NCBI GenBank assembly: GCA_013397795.1
Contig: VZTJ01001736.1
Coordinates: 62,001 to 126,000, forward strand
DNA length: 64,000 bases
Direction of reading: 5' to 3'
Source of the DNA: Orthonyx spaldingii
Taxonomy: Eukaryota > Chordata > Aves > Passeriformes > Orthonychidae
Both the position numbers and the translations under genes were made by a program. The notes beneath the pieces are model-generated. The model did no database searches and was not told where the DNA came from. It saw only the letters and a program-made list of their open reading frames with translations. Positions 1-11,221 of the stretch are shown here, one piece after another. Numbering within the stretch: the stretch's first letter is position 1; each line of letters starts with the position of its first letter.

Positions 1-186
1 GCCCGTGCCCCGAGCAGGGTGCCCGGCAGCGCTGGCAGGGGTGGGGCAGTGCCCGTGCCCCGAGCAGGGTGCCCGGCAGCGCTGGCGGGGGTGGGGCAGT
101 GCCCGTGCCCCGAGCAGGGTGCCCGGCAGCGCTGGCAGGGGTGGGGCAGTGCCCGTGCCCCGAGCAGGGTGCCCGGCAGCGCTGGC
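1..186. repeat. GC-rich minisatellite, 50-bp unit, about 3.7 copies, cut by the window edge
   Basis: Four head-to-tail units begin at 1, 51, 101 and 151; the last stops at about 186, where the sequence changes to unique CpG-rich DNA. The units are identical except for one A-to-G change seen in the second (position 87), so the array is young or homogenised. Every unit keeps several CpGs and has G-runs (ggg, gggg, gggg). Since 50 is not a multiple of 3, the array reads open in all three forward frames; the long proline/glycine/alanine/arginine frames over 1-407 are products of the repeat and not evidence of a protein. The array starts exactly at base 1, so it almost certainly extends to the left. 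Confidence 0.97.
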
Positions 187-345
187 GCTCCGGCCCCGCG
201 CCCCGCACTAGGTGGAGCTGCAGCCCGCGCCGGGGAGCGCCGCCGCCGCCCTTTGTCCGCCGAGCGGAGAGAGCCCGGCATCCTCCCTCCCTCCCGCTGC
301 TCTCTCAGCCAGGGGTTGCTTCAAGCAGCAAATCTTCCCCTCAGC
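1..345. promoter_or_regulatory. CpG island, probable promoter or first-exon region
   Basis: Composition is very G+C-rich with many CpGs, including a dense run at 186-275 (repeated ccg and gcg). It switches abruptly near 345-360 to AT-rich DNA typical of the rest of the window. In vertebrates such islands mark gene promoters. No TATA box, recognisable coding exon or convincing splice donor fixes a transcript, so direction is open: a first exon read rightward into a long intron, or a promoter for a gene lying to the left. A pyrimidine-rich stretch (about 287-340) leads to the island edge. The tandem repeat at 1-186 makes up about half of the visible island. Confidence 0.75.
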
Positions 346-346
346 G

Positions 347-457
347 ATGCGGTGTAAAAATCCTGTCCTCGTGGATTGGGGTTTGTGTTTTGTTTTGTTA
401 CTTTTAATTGTTGTTTTGGCAGAGCTTAAAATAAATTGTCCTAATTATCCCACCTAA
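347..457 (+). other. Small ATG-started ORF (36 codons) at the island edge, unproven
   Basis: The only ATG in the stop-poor frame leaving the CpG island is at 347 (context tcagcgATGc, a poor Kozak match). It opens 36 codons ending in TAA at 455-457. The predicted peptide has a short polar start (MRCKNPVLVD) and then a hydrophobic run (WGLCFVLLLLIVVLAEL) long enough to span a membrane. The hydrophobic run arises from a T-rich stretch, so chance is the simplest explanation. It could be an upstream ORF if a transcript begins in the island. No family resemblance. Confidence 0.1.
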
Positions 458-1149
458 TACTGTAATCTCGGTATTAAGACTTATGAAAACGAAAAGATAT
501 TTAAAAATTAAAATTATACTCCAATATAATTTGCCGTGCAATTGAGAGACATTAAACTGCGTTGCTTTATCTTTCTGGTGTTCTTAATTCACAATAGGAT
601 GATATGTTTCCCTGTTTCCCTGAATTCTCTGACAGCACCATTATAATAAATTTAAACTTTGGGGTTCACCATCCCATCACGTCTGTGTCCAACACCACCA
701 CCACACCCCCTCCCCCCAGTTTTACGTTACTAAATTGTCCACGGGAAAAATATAAATAAGGCGAGTACTTCCTCCTTCAACACCACCCCCCCCTTTCCCC
801 CCGTATGTGCCTTTACTTTTTTTCTACACTCTAATGACATTTGGCAGGCTCAACTGTGTAATGCTTGACTGGTTTTATTGTTGTCTGCTCCCAGTGGGGA
901 ATAGTTGACACTGCTCTCTGTTTTCAATTGATATCCATTTTCAACAATATTGCTTTCTATTAGATTCCTGCACAGTTTGTGCCAGCCAAACCGAATATTT
1001 ACTGTGTTGCCCTCAAAGCCTCAAATCAACAAACATTAAAATAAGTAAAATATGCATTTACTATCTGACATTTTCAGATTTCCCTTTCAAATTATTATTT
1101 TGACTATATTTCACAACAAATGAATCAAGGATTAAAGACACAGTATTGC
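458..1149. other. AT-rich noncoding DNA with C-rich tracts
   Basis: Unique sequence flanking the CpG island. It contains CA/C-rich tracts at about 690-718 and 786-802 (eight C, three T, six C), and an isolated TATA-like tataaataag at 751-760 with no associated exon. No coding frame or repeat family is recognised. Confidence 0.6.
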
Positions 1150-1187
1150 CACTTAAGGTAACTCAGACTGATTTTGAGTTTTAAGTG
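1150..1187. repeat. Imperfect hairpin, 13-bp stem
   Basis: Bases 1150-1156 pair with 1181-1187 (cacttaa/ttaagtg) and 1160-1165 pair with 1175-1180 (aactca/tgagtt). There is a 3-nt bulge at 1157-1159 and a 9-nt loop. It is too short for a miRNA precursor by itself; function unknown. Confidence 0.5.
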
Positions 1188-4100
1188 ACAGGATAAGAGG
1201 GTGCATGAAAAGAGGAAAACCTAATGCACTTATCTGCATTTCATTAGCTTCTATGATCACTTCTCTGAAAGAGGGTGCACAGATTTATATTGATCCTAGT
1301 TTCCAATCTTTGTGTTGAGTGACATTGTTTGTTATATAATCTGATTAATTCCAAGTAGTTTGCTTATGTAGTAAAATACTAAAATCAACCCTTGGAATCT
1401 TTAAATTTTGAGTTACCCGCTGAGCTTAGAGGCTCTTCTGGGGCAGGCTTCTGTTTCTTGTCATTGCTTTCATGGCTTGGTGTCTGCCTGCATTTCCCAG
1501 CCCTCCAGCCCTGCACTGTCTCAGTTCCTTTCACCAACTCTTTTCACCTCTGACACCTCTTTATCAGTGTCCACACTCACCTCAGAGGATTCTCCATTAA
1601 TGGTATGTGTTGCTAATTTTTGGTCACAACTCATTTCTTACTTGCGATTTTGGCTCTGTAAAGCCCAGTTTAAGCAGTCAGTCTTGTTGATTTGCACAAA
1701 AAATGTGGTGGATCAGGTAATGAAACATTATTTCTGTACCTTTCTAGGTTTTTTTGTGATAACCCCTTCTACCTCCCTCTCTTCCTCATGCATCTCCTTC
1801 CTTTTCTTTGTCATCTTTGTTTTCATCATCTTTAGAAGCTCTAAGCTGTCTACCTTGTGCAAAAGACCTTTGAAAGTTGTCAAGGAAAAGACTCAAACCT
1901 GAGGAAATTCTGCTTCTTCTTTTCCTTGTGCTTTCTTCCACTCCTTCCAAAATGCTAGCTAGAGCTTTAGATGCGATACAAATTTTGAACTTTTTTTTTC
2001 TCCTGGAGTCCTACTGTTGGAAAGACTGAGGATGAACACTGAGAAGGGCCATGCCCTGGCCATCACCCCGGCCATCACCCCAGGAGCAGCAGCAGAAGCT
2101 CAGGCTCAGCAGGAGCACCAGGACACAGTCTCTGTGTGAGGGAAGGAGACAGGCCTTATCTGCACTCCCCTGTAAGCAGTGCTGGATCAGCTCTCGCTCT
2201 TCCAGCATGATGATGGGGAAGGGTGGTGCTTGAGCCAGCTGCCTCTAAGTCATTAGGGGCCTAGAGACAGCATTTATTTGTCCTGCAGCAGAAAGATCCA
2301 AGTCTTTTTCTCCTGTGATATACTATAATTAGCTGACAAGCCTTGCTGGGACCAGAAAATTTAGCAATGGAAGCAAACTTGCATAATATTGAAGCTGATG
2401 TTTAGGTTCATGTAAGCTGCTTGTTTTTATACTTCCTCATTAAAACAGTAACAAAAATATACCAGCTTCGTAAGGAAATATATAAAAGGACTACATTCAG
2501 GGAAAAATGTGAAGAGCCAGAAATTAGGGAACAGAATAACTGCAACTACTGTGGAAATTTATCTGGCCCCTTTGTGTGCATAGCATTCTGATTAAATTTT
2601 TTTTTTCAGGTAACAATATTCTCCTTAATCTATAGGCAAAATGCTTCCTTCCCTGCACAGGATGGATAGTGTTTGCTGAACTGGTGGTTATTCAATATTT
2701 TGTTTTCCCCATCAGTCAATGCATGACCTCAGGCTTTATTTACCAAACACCATCCAAGCTCTGCACTTAATACAGAATTATTAATTTCCTCCTGGGCTGT
2801 TCTTTTACTCTCCTCATCAACAGTGCTTCACAATGGTTAATGGAGTTCTATATTTGGCCTGTGGCATAGGACTTTCAGTTTTTCTCAAACTGAGTGTGTG
2901 ATATCCTTTCCTTTCCTGATATTTATTACCTTTCCATAATGGCACAGATGTGTAGAGGTCTGATCATAAATTGGTTTCATCTCTGTGCAGAACCCCAAAG
3001 CCCCTGAAGTCCTGGAAGTGAAATGCTGGCTCTTCCCCAGTGCCTCAGGGTGGGCAGGGCAGAGCCTAGAGGGGAGCTCCAAGAGCCTCCCCCTGGTCAC
3101 AGCCCCTCTGCTCCTGCTTGTGGTGTAAAGAGGATGAACTGCACTGTTCCCCTGTAATCTGTCTGGATGATTTGTGCTGTCATAGCTTGTACACTGTGGA
3201 AAATGCATTCAAATATAACACATAAGATGTCAGAAAGCTACCAGTCTAAGACAAAAAATGTACAAGAAAAAAGCACTTGACAGAACAGAGACGACTTAAA
3301 GGCTTAAAAAAAAGTCAAAACCTCAAAATATTTTGTGACATGGGGCTCATCTCTTTTTTTTTTTGTTCTTGTTGTTGTCAGTCCTTAGAGCAAAATTCAT
3401 TTGTTTATGAGTGTTTAAAGAAAACCCAAGTTTTCTCTTCTGGATGTTAAATAGGGGCTTTTGGCTGAGCCAAAGGTGGGGAGATGATTTTAACCTAAAT
3501 TTCTTTTGAAGGAAGACACCCATCAGAGTCATCAGAGTCAACAAGTCAGGTAAACACAGGCAATGCAGAGAAGCCCTACACTGCTGCAAATCAGCACAGC
3601 TCAAGGAGCTCTAGGCTTGGGTTTCTACCCAGCAGAGACCTGATGTTTTCACTTTGCATCAACCCTTTTGTGTCCACACCAGCCCCTTATTTAAGCACTG
3701 ATTAAAGCTGGTTAATTACAATGGTAACCAACCACAGCATCCCAAGGTGCTCCCTACCACCTGTGAAATCCAGGGTATCTTGCATAAGATACACACACAA
3801 ACATTGCAAGGATAAGCTAATGTTGCCTGAGAGCTGGTTATTTTGAGAGATAATATTATGGGATAGTGATTGCCTGGTAGATAATTGTGTGTGAAAGGGT
3901 ATTTTGTCATACTTGTTTTGCTTTTTTTCCTTGAGTAGGCTGGAATGTATTGAGTTTCCAAAATAGAAAGAGCTGGATTCTAAAGTTACTCCACAAAAAA
4001 ATAAACACATAAATTACACCATTCACATGAGAAAGGATGCAAAGGAAATTTTGCAATTATGAAGGTAGATTCCACTTTATTAAGTGAAGGGAAAAGTAAA

Positions 4101-7054
4101 GCTGTGTTTTGTGGTTCCAGGCTGCTTTTAACATTAACTATATATGTTCACCAATTGACAGAAAGAAAAGTGTAGTAGATTATACAGCCAAGGTATGATT
4201 GAAGACATGTAGGCAAGGGGCAACTTGGGAAGCATTGATCACAATCTCATTAGATCTGAGATTGCAGCAAAAATGAATGCTAAATGGGGAGGAGAACAAA
4301 AAGATGCTGGAGTCAGACTTGTGTTTCTCCAGAGGAATAGCTACATGGTCATAAAAATCAAACTGGCTGAGTAGTGGGACTGAGGGAACAGAAAACTCCA
4401 AGAACTAAAGAATAGAGAAAGAAAAGCACATAGCCTGCTCCTCTGCCAGAAAGAAGTGTACCAAGAAAAGACAAATGTGGCTAAATAAGGAGTTTCACAC
4501 CAAAATCGAGGGGGGCGGGAGAGGGAGGGGAGAAAAACAGAAGAGAACAATCTGATGGGCAAGTTAGAAAGGAGAAACCATGTAGTCCAAACAGCTACAT
4601 GCAAAGTCAGAAGAGAGACAAAAGCAAAGGAATTGTGCTAAGTAACAATAGCCAAAGAAATCAAGCTAATTAGTATGAAGCAAACAAGCTTGACAGACTG
4701 GCTGAGGCCAGACAGAGGGTGGAGGGGGGAGGGCAGGTAAGAGGTCAAACGAGCTCTTTGCTCTGGTATTCATTTAACAAGATGAAGGTCACATCTCAGA
4801 AAGTGTGATAGATTTTTCTGGATGGGGAAAGTGAAATGTCATCAAGAATTATGGTTATGTCATAGCAGTACTCTCATAATCTTGACAAGACTCCAGTCCT
4901 CGCTTAATTAGTAGGCTTCGTGTTTCTAAAGGGGCAAATAGAATAAGAAAAGCTAGCTGAAAATATTTAACAATTCTGAGGAGACGCATGACATTTTCCT
5001 CATTGTATTTTCCCATTTTCCGTGCATCAGTCAACAAAATTTTAAATTGTCTGCAAAAGAAGGAACTTGGTGGAAGATGAGAGGCTTATACCTTTAATCT
5101 ACATCATCTAGTGCCTCAGTGCCTGCCTACTGTCAAAATTCCACAAAACGCTTATAATACATACTTTCTTCTGAGCATACCAATTGCTCTGCTGAAGTCA
5201 ATATAATTACTCTAGTGCTTAAAATTAAGCATTTTCTCCAAAATTGTATTAAAGCAAATGCTAAATGCTAGCATAATCAGTAACAGTAGAGTGGTATGCT
5301 TTCTTTTATTTTGCTGTGAAAGACATGCCAGACCCGTAGTGGAGGGTGAGCTGGGGACACTCCAGTCACAGAAAATGCACCCAGAAAGTCTCTAATGGAC
5401 ACTTGTGCTCCCCTGGGAAAAGAATGATCTCATTCCCAGGGTCATAATTTTTGCACTTAGCACAATTGGACAAAAGCTCTTCTAATGCCTTACCCATGCT
5501 GGGGTGATATGACCAAGCTGATGGAGAGGATTACGATTCTCTACAGTTATTCAAATAAGTTGAAACTTAAATAAAACAAGGCTGATGTCTGGAAAATGCT
5601 CTCAATCCCCTCCTTCACACCCTGTGAAGAAGCTGTCCCAAAGTGTTAAATATGCGCAAGGAAGAGCAAGTGGATCGATGCATTCTTGTAGAATCATTTA
5701 TGTGTATATTATATTTGTCATAATTTACTTTAGAAATGTAAAATAACAGTAAATCTTCCAACAAAAGAGAAAATTCATGAGGGATGTTACAAACTCCAAA
5801 CACAAACGAGAGGAATGATTTTTGTCATTTTCTGTTGTTAGATCAGAAGTCTTGGTATTTTGTATGGAAAGGGAAAGAAAGAAAGAGATAGGAGTTGATA
5901 GAGGCTGGGAAAATCTTGAATGACCTGTCAAAAGCTCTTACTGATGAAAGTTAAAGGCAACACTTGTAAAAATGAATTACATGAGCTATTTTTTATACTG
6001 CACACAATTTAATAGTGGACTTCAATCTATTTTATGAGACAAAAACCTTAATACAGATGATTTGCAAAAAGAATGCAATATTTACCCAAATAAGAATAAC
6101 ATCCTCAACTACGTTTGGTGCTAATTTAAAATGACAAGGGCTATCAATCCTCAGACTCCTCAGTATAACCAGCTGGGGTCAGGCCAACATTTGCTTTCTA
6201 GCAAAGTATTGTAGAAATAGATGAATTGCCCTGCTCTCCAGAGCATTCAATATTGCCTGCTTCTGAAATCAGAAAACCAGCCTTGAGGAAGCATCACAAC
6301 ATCTTGTGCTTTTTTCATTATTAGTTTTAACTGTGTCCTTAACTGCTAATATGTTTAATTGTTCCACTTTTCAAGTTCTGTTGCTTTCTTGTATGCATAT
6401 TAGTTTAAAGTCTGTAATTTACTGCTCTAACCTCCAAAAGACCCTGGAAAAAAAAAATCTGCCTCTCCAAGGTCTTTTTACCCTAGGTATATAAATTTGA
6501 AGAAAATAAAGAGGATGAAGTTAATTGCCAGAACAAATAAGAAGTTTGGAAAGATTTTTGCTTCTAGGAAATGAAAAGAAAATTACCTGAGCCAAAACGC
6601 AAATAGTGAGTGTGGTAATAGATATCCTGATGAAGGAAAACCTCTGTTCATAATTATCATGGTAGAGTTTAGCTTTGTTTTTCCTGAGTGGATACGAACT
6701 TCATATATTTGGTTCCATCTTCTCTGATTTTATGTGTTTCTACTTAAACTTAATAACAATAATAGTGTAGTTCAGTGGAAAATTGTTTGGTTTTTCCATT
6801 TCTCCGAGAAAAATGTTTTGCTGAGGAGGCAACAGAATGAAACTGTCCCCGATTGTCTGGATTTTGGGTCCTACACATTGAAAGAGGTCTGATTTGGATG
6901 CCTTACAAAAACTTCAGAACAGGTTTGCTTTTGAGGAGATAGATATCCAAATCTGAGGAAAAGATAAGTAACTTTTTAAAAAGTTTCTTCCCCTGGACAT
7001 TTAATTTGTTGTTTTAAAAAATGTGCATCTAGAAATATAAGTGTATTGAGTAGG
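1188..7054. other. Noncoding AT-rich DNA; no gene seen
   Basis: Unique sequence with a few local features. A pyrimidine-rich stretch lies at about 1490-1930. A perfect 12-bp tandem duplication (ggccatcacccc twice) is at 2058-2081, and a 9-bp duplication at about 3521-3540. A GC-richer patch lies at about 3000-3200. A purine-rich stretch at about 4390-4740 includes a G-rich run near 4720. Short frames occur on both strands, none with a recognisable domain. Nothing here identifies a mobile element. Confidence 0.6.
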
Positions 7055-7071
7055 TTTTTTTTTTTTTTTTT
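7055..7071. repeat. Poly-T tract, 17 bases
   Basis: Uninterrupted run of 17 T. It could be the reverse complement of an old poly-A tail, but no recognisable retrocopy adjoins it. Confidence 0.95.
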
Positions 7072-9903
7072 GCCACTAGCTAGAAAACAGCAAACTGATT
7101 TTACCTTGTCATAAATAAATGGACTTCTGAGTAGCCCATTGGGAGGTGATGGATGAGTGTTCACCGTTCCACCACATTCTCACAAGCTCTTGTAACACAA
7201 TACCACAGCATGGGAAATTTGTATAGAACGCAAACACACATACATATAATAATATCTGTCAACTCCTGCCTAAAATCTTACCAAAGAAATTTGCAGAATA
7301 TCTTCAGCATGATAGTTCCTCTGAATTACTGCACACAGTTTAGCAGCCCTGCAATAACACCTTTGAAACTCAAGACTTTTTTTCCTCCTAAGTGCAGACA
7401 CTTAATGTCAAAAAATACGGATATTTTATTGTCATGACTATGTTTATCCTGTTCCTAGTTCCCTCTGTCCTATTATTCTCTAGGCAGAAGAAGAGTATGG
7501 GAAGAGCTGTATGCAGCCAGAATTGGAAAGCTGCAGGATAAGACATTTCTAGAATCCCTCACCTCATTCAGTAAAAAAATTGTGCAGCAGGTCATGACAG
7601 CTGTTTTAGGCATTAGGCCAAAAAATAAAGACATTTTCAAATGGAGCAATTTTTCTCACCTTCCTGCTCCAAACCAGCAGTTCCTAACTTTCTATATTTG
7701 TTTCACCAATGACTACAGTTGTGAATTGAAGAAATGATGTCTTAAAAGTAGACATTCCTTAGTCAACTCCTTATCACCCCAAACTGTGACTGCTAAAGGT
7801 TGTGATGTGAATCATGATTTACCATGTTCTGGATTCTCTTAATTTAGGTCTTTAAATTATTCTCAGGTGATATCTTGGAAATAAATATATTTATCTGCTG
7901 TGATGGTGCTCTTCCTTTTCGAGATCTTTATTAAAGCAGGTCACAAAATTTAGTTGCTTAAAAACTTACCTGGAGAGATGATGAAGACACACTGAGTCAT
8001 ATTCTTCTGGTGTTGCTGAGTCTGTCTGCACTGTACTTATCTTTATCACATTGCAAGTTTCGATCTTCGCAAGGGGTCCAGATTGGACAATACAGTCTGA
8101 GAAGCTCTTGAATAGATGTTATTCTTCTGCAATGTGGCTTAGAAATTTCTAAGAAAACAATTTTTATGTGGTTGTTTTGGGGTTTTTTTTCTGCTGGTTT
8201 TTCCCCTTATCATTTGCGTCATTCCTGTTATCCCTCTGCAGAACTCTAACAAGGGAAATGAAAACACAGTCCATTTGTATTTTAGGCTGCTGCTGGAAGC
8301 TGTGAGCCATTCAAAGAAACAACCCAGGACATCACTAAGGGTAGGATGAGTTATTGTCAATACCGCATGAGCTATCAGGTGATTTTTGCCTTGATGTCTG
8401 TAATGAAACTCATTCTATAGCTGACTATTTTAAATATCCCTGGGTCAGGCTGTTTCTGGGCTCATGTTTTGAAGATGGCATACAGTGTTCAAAACCAGAA
8501 AAAAATTAGTCCTCATGCTTGTTTCATTAGGTAGTAACAATTTGGAAGCACAAAACTAAAGCAGTGCAAAACTGATAAAAAGATTTATGCAGACAATAGT
8601 GATCTGATCCTGCAGATACCTTGAACATCCGTATGCGTCTCAGCTGTATGAAAGTTGGAGTCAAAATGAAAAATCTAAGGAATTCACCTACACTTCCACA
8701 TTCACATTGCAGAAATATATCTTCTGGAAATATTGAAAACTAGAGACTTGTGGTTCTTGCAGTACCCATACAGCATACCTGTGCAATGTCTATCAGATTC
8801 AATTCTTTTTAGGTATCCTGATGTGAGAGGTAAGGTGTTTCTAATGGCCTTTCCAGTGCTGCAGAAGCTCCTCTTCTTGAGTGAATCCTCTCCTAGTGGA
8901 TGCTTTACTCTGATCATGTTATCCAAGCCTTTTTTCTCCTGTGGTTTTATTTTCCTTCAAAATTGTAGAAGGTGAAGTTTATCCTCTGTTGTACCCAAAA
9001 TCCACTGCTGAAGCAAAATGTTCAGCAACAGGTGGTGCAACCAGAGACATCATAGATTGTTTCAGGTTGCAAAACCAAAGCTTATGGGACATTTAGGGTT
9101 GACAATTCACCATGTGACTTCTCCCCAGGATTGTCTTCCTGGGAATGACAGCCACTGTGAGATCTACCAGCGGCCCCTAGGATACAGGTCAACTTTTCAG
9201 AAGGAGTATTTTGCCCTCAGCAATGGGGACTATTGCCAACAAAAAATCCAAGATTGCATCAATCATCTTTTCTAGATCAGAAGACTCCTCATTATCTTCA
9301 TTACATGGATGGTTTTCTTGTCTCTTTCCTCTTCTCGCAGAGAAACTGAGGCAGACTGTGCATTATCCCTGCCACCTTCCCAGGATGAGGCCATTTTTTC
9401 CCACGTAATAAATGCAAAAGATAATATTGAAGGCCTCTGTATTTTCAAGACTTGATGAAAGAATCACCCAATCCCTCCTTTCTTCAGCGAAATTCAGATC
9501 CAAACTGCTCCACTATCTCAGGATTTCTCTTCACCATCCTCTGGCTAGAATGGCAAGACAGCCCCAAACACTTAATGAGGCCAGAAGGAATGAAACTCAC
9601 AGTCTTAGGCAGTTTAAAAACAGATTCTTGATTATCACATGAGAATAAATGCATGAAATTCTTGATTTTCCAGAAAAGCAGACTTACACTGTGATAAAGG
9701 CCCCCATTTAAAAAGACAGCTTTTTCAGTCTTTTCACTCTAGGAGCTAAAAAGACAGGGAATCCCTTGCAGCTTATCTGTTTGACAAGTATATATTTTTT
9801 TCAGATGTGAAAAGTGAAAGTGTATCTGTTTTACAGAGACGATGACACATTTTTTTCTTCTTTTATATCTCTTTTTTCTACTCTCTTTTAAAGGAATGGG
9901 TCT
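7072..9903. other. Noncoding AT-rich DNA; no gene seen
   Basis: Unique sequence. The only item singled out is an 85-codon ATG frame at 9018-9275 (+), described under findings. The rest shows short chance frames and no repeat family I recognise. Confidence 0.6.
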
Positions 9904-9996
9904 TGGAGGTTTTTTGTTTGAATTTTTTTGTTTGGTTTTTTTTTTTTTTTGTTTGGTTTTTATTTTTGGTTTTTGCCCTTTTTTTCCCCCTGAGTC
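9904..9996. repeat. T-rich / TTTG-type low-complexity tract
   Basis: Long T-runs are broken by gtttg and ggtttt steps, ending in a T-to-C run. Hydrophobic Phe/Leu-rich frames across it (forward) and Lys-rich frames (reverse) are artefacts of composition. Confidence 0.9.
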
Positions 9997-10292
9997 TCAT
10001 TTTCAGTCCCATTTTTGCATCTAGTAAAAGGGTGAGGAAGAGTGCACTTAGTAAAAACAGTGATGGAGAAGGATATATCTTCTCCATGGTTCTCCACTGC
10101 TGTGTAGAAGATAGCCACTTGCGAGTCCCAGTAGTTCCTGATGTATTCAAAGTCAAGACTGGATTGGACAAAGGATCTGGAGGATGAGCAGACTTTCCCC
10201 CATTAAATCATGTCAGAATACCAAAGGTTTTAAGCCTTCTGTAACCTGTTACTCCTCCCAACAGCTGGTCTGCACTGGAGCCAGCCTAGTTG
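9997..10292. other. Unique DNA between the T-rich tract and CR1 number 1
   Basis: No coding frame of note. The text just before 10293 might be an older, more diverged part of the same CR1 insertion, but I cannot align it from memory. Confidence 0.4.
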
Positions 10293-10493
10293 GGAAGAGG
10301 TTGTTAAACATTGGAACAGACTGCCCAGGGAGGTGGTGGAGTCACCAACACTGGAGATGTTCAAGAAAAGACTGGACCTGGCACTTGGTACTATAGTCTA
10401 TCTGACAAGGTGGTGGTCAGTCAAAGGTTGGACTTTATGATCTCAGAGGTCTTTTCCAAAGTAAAATGATTCTGTAATTTTGTGGTTCTGTGA
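10293..10493 (+). mobile_element. CR1 LINE, truncated 3' end (number 1)
   Basis: This matches the 3' end of chicken-repeat-1 (CR1), the main LINE of birds. In order it has: a segment reading 'ttggaacagactgcccagg', then 'gaggtggtggagtcacc', 'gagatgttcaagaaaagac', 'ggttggactttatgatctc', 'agaggtcttttccaa', and a terminal degenerate array of the CR1 8-bp repeat (gattctgt, aattttgt, ggttctgt). CR1 copies are usually truncated at the 5' end, as here; only about 200 bp remain and no reverse-transcriptase frame is present. It is inserted in the plus orientation. Divergence from the usual CR1 text suggests an old, inactive copy. Subfamily cannot be assigned by eye. Confidence 0.93.
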
Positions 10494-10655
10494 ATTTTCC
10501 CTGGCGCTTGGAGCTCTGAGGAAGTGCAGGGAAGATGAGAGAAAAACACATTGACTCTTGCATATGTGAAACTCCAGACGGCGAACATCCTCTGCGCCTG
10601 GGATCTGCAAATGCAGTCTGTTTAAAAAAGGGTTGAAAATCACTGAAGCTTTTCA
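10494..10655. other. Unique spacer after CR1 number 1
   Basis: No feature recognised. Confidence 0.5.
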
Positions 10656-11221
10656 GTGGCCTCATATCGCTCATGTTTCTTTTTCAATAATGCAATATGC
10701 CGTTTTGTCATGAGCAACCAGTGCGACAGGGCATTCCCAGGGGTCAGGCTGGCAGCCCTGCCGGGTCAACCTTGGGCAATGCACAACGTGACCTGGACAC
10801 GCAGATGGGGCATTTTTAGGTGTTCACACTGCACACGCCGTGCAGCTTCGCACAGCTCTTGCATCGTCTGTGCTGTCAGCATTGCACTTTTTCCAAGCAC
10901 TATATACTTTCAGTACAGGATTATAAAAAAGAAATTAAACTGGAGCCCATTAAGCATGTTTACTCTCTGCAGCAAATATTTTTACCACGTAGTTTTGTGC
11001 ACAGGAAGTGCTGTAAACTTCAGCATTGCTGCTGGCTCCTTTGTAATCACTCTGCTGATTATGAATTGCTGCCTTTTGGCAGTTGCTGCTCACACGGTTA
11101 TGATTCCTGCTGGTGGGAGGGTAATAGAGGGGAAAAAATGGAAAAAAAATGTGCAGGCCAAGGAGACCTCAGGACAATTAATGTCCTTCAGCAAAGTGAA
11201 GTAGGGCGCAAGATAAACTAG
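10656..11221 (+). other. Stop-poor unique segment, candidate conserved noncoding DNA
   Basis: Two forward frames stay open for long distances over the same DNA (10656-11204 from a GTG, 182 codons; 10820-11221, 133 codons). Neither encodes a known domain and both cannot be coding. The first gives a Cys-rich, partly hydrophobic product with no initiator ATG at its start. The sequence from about 10880 to 11110 is unique and varied, keeps CpGs, and carries several TG/CA-rich motifs (ctgctgg, ctgcag), which is the look of a conserved regulatory element. Conservation is inferred from texture only. Confidence 0.25.

Noticed and set aside
1..186. Regular 50-bp repeats as a CRISPR-like array
   Set aside because: The whole unit is repeated with no variable spacers, and the rest of the window is vertebrate DNA.
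1..407. Overlapping 68-112 codon frames rich in Pro, Gly, Ala and Arg
   Set aside because: They arise because a 50-bp stop-free repeat reads open in all three frames; there is no independent coding evidence.
751..760. TATA-box-like tataaataag
   Set aside because: It lies 400 bp outside the CpG island in AT-rich DNA, with no exon or transcript evidence; expected by chance.
1408..1902. 164-codon forward frame with Ser/Phe-rich product
   Set aside because: It begins at TTG, and its composition follows a pyrimidine-rich tract; no domain.
9340..9365. agaaactgaggcag-type text resembling an old SINE (MIR) core
   Set aside because: Only about a dozen bases match and the flanks do not extend it.
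9904..10171. Phe/Leu-rich and Lys-rich frames suggesting membrane or nuclear proteins
   Set aside because: They are translations of a T-rich low-complexity tract on its two strands.
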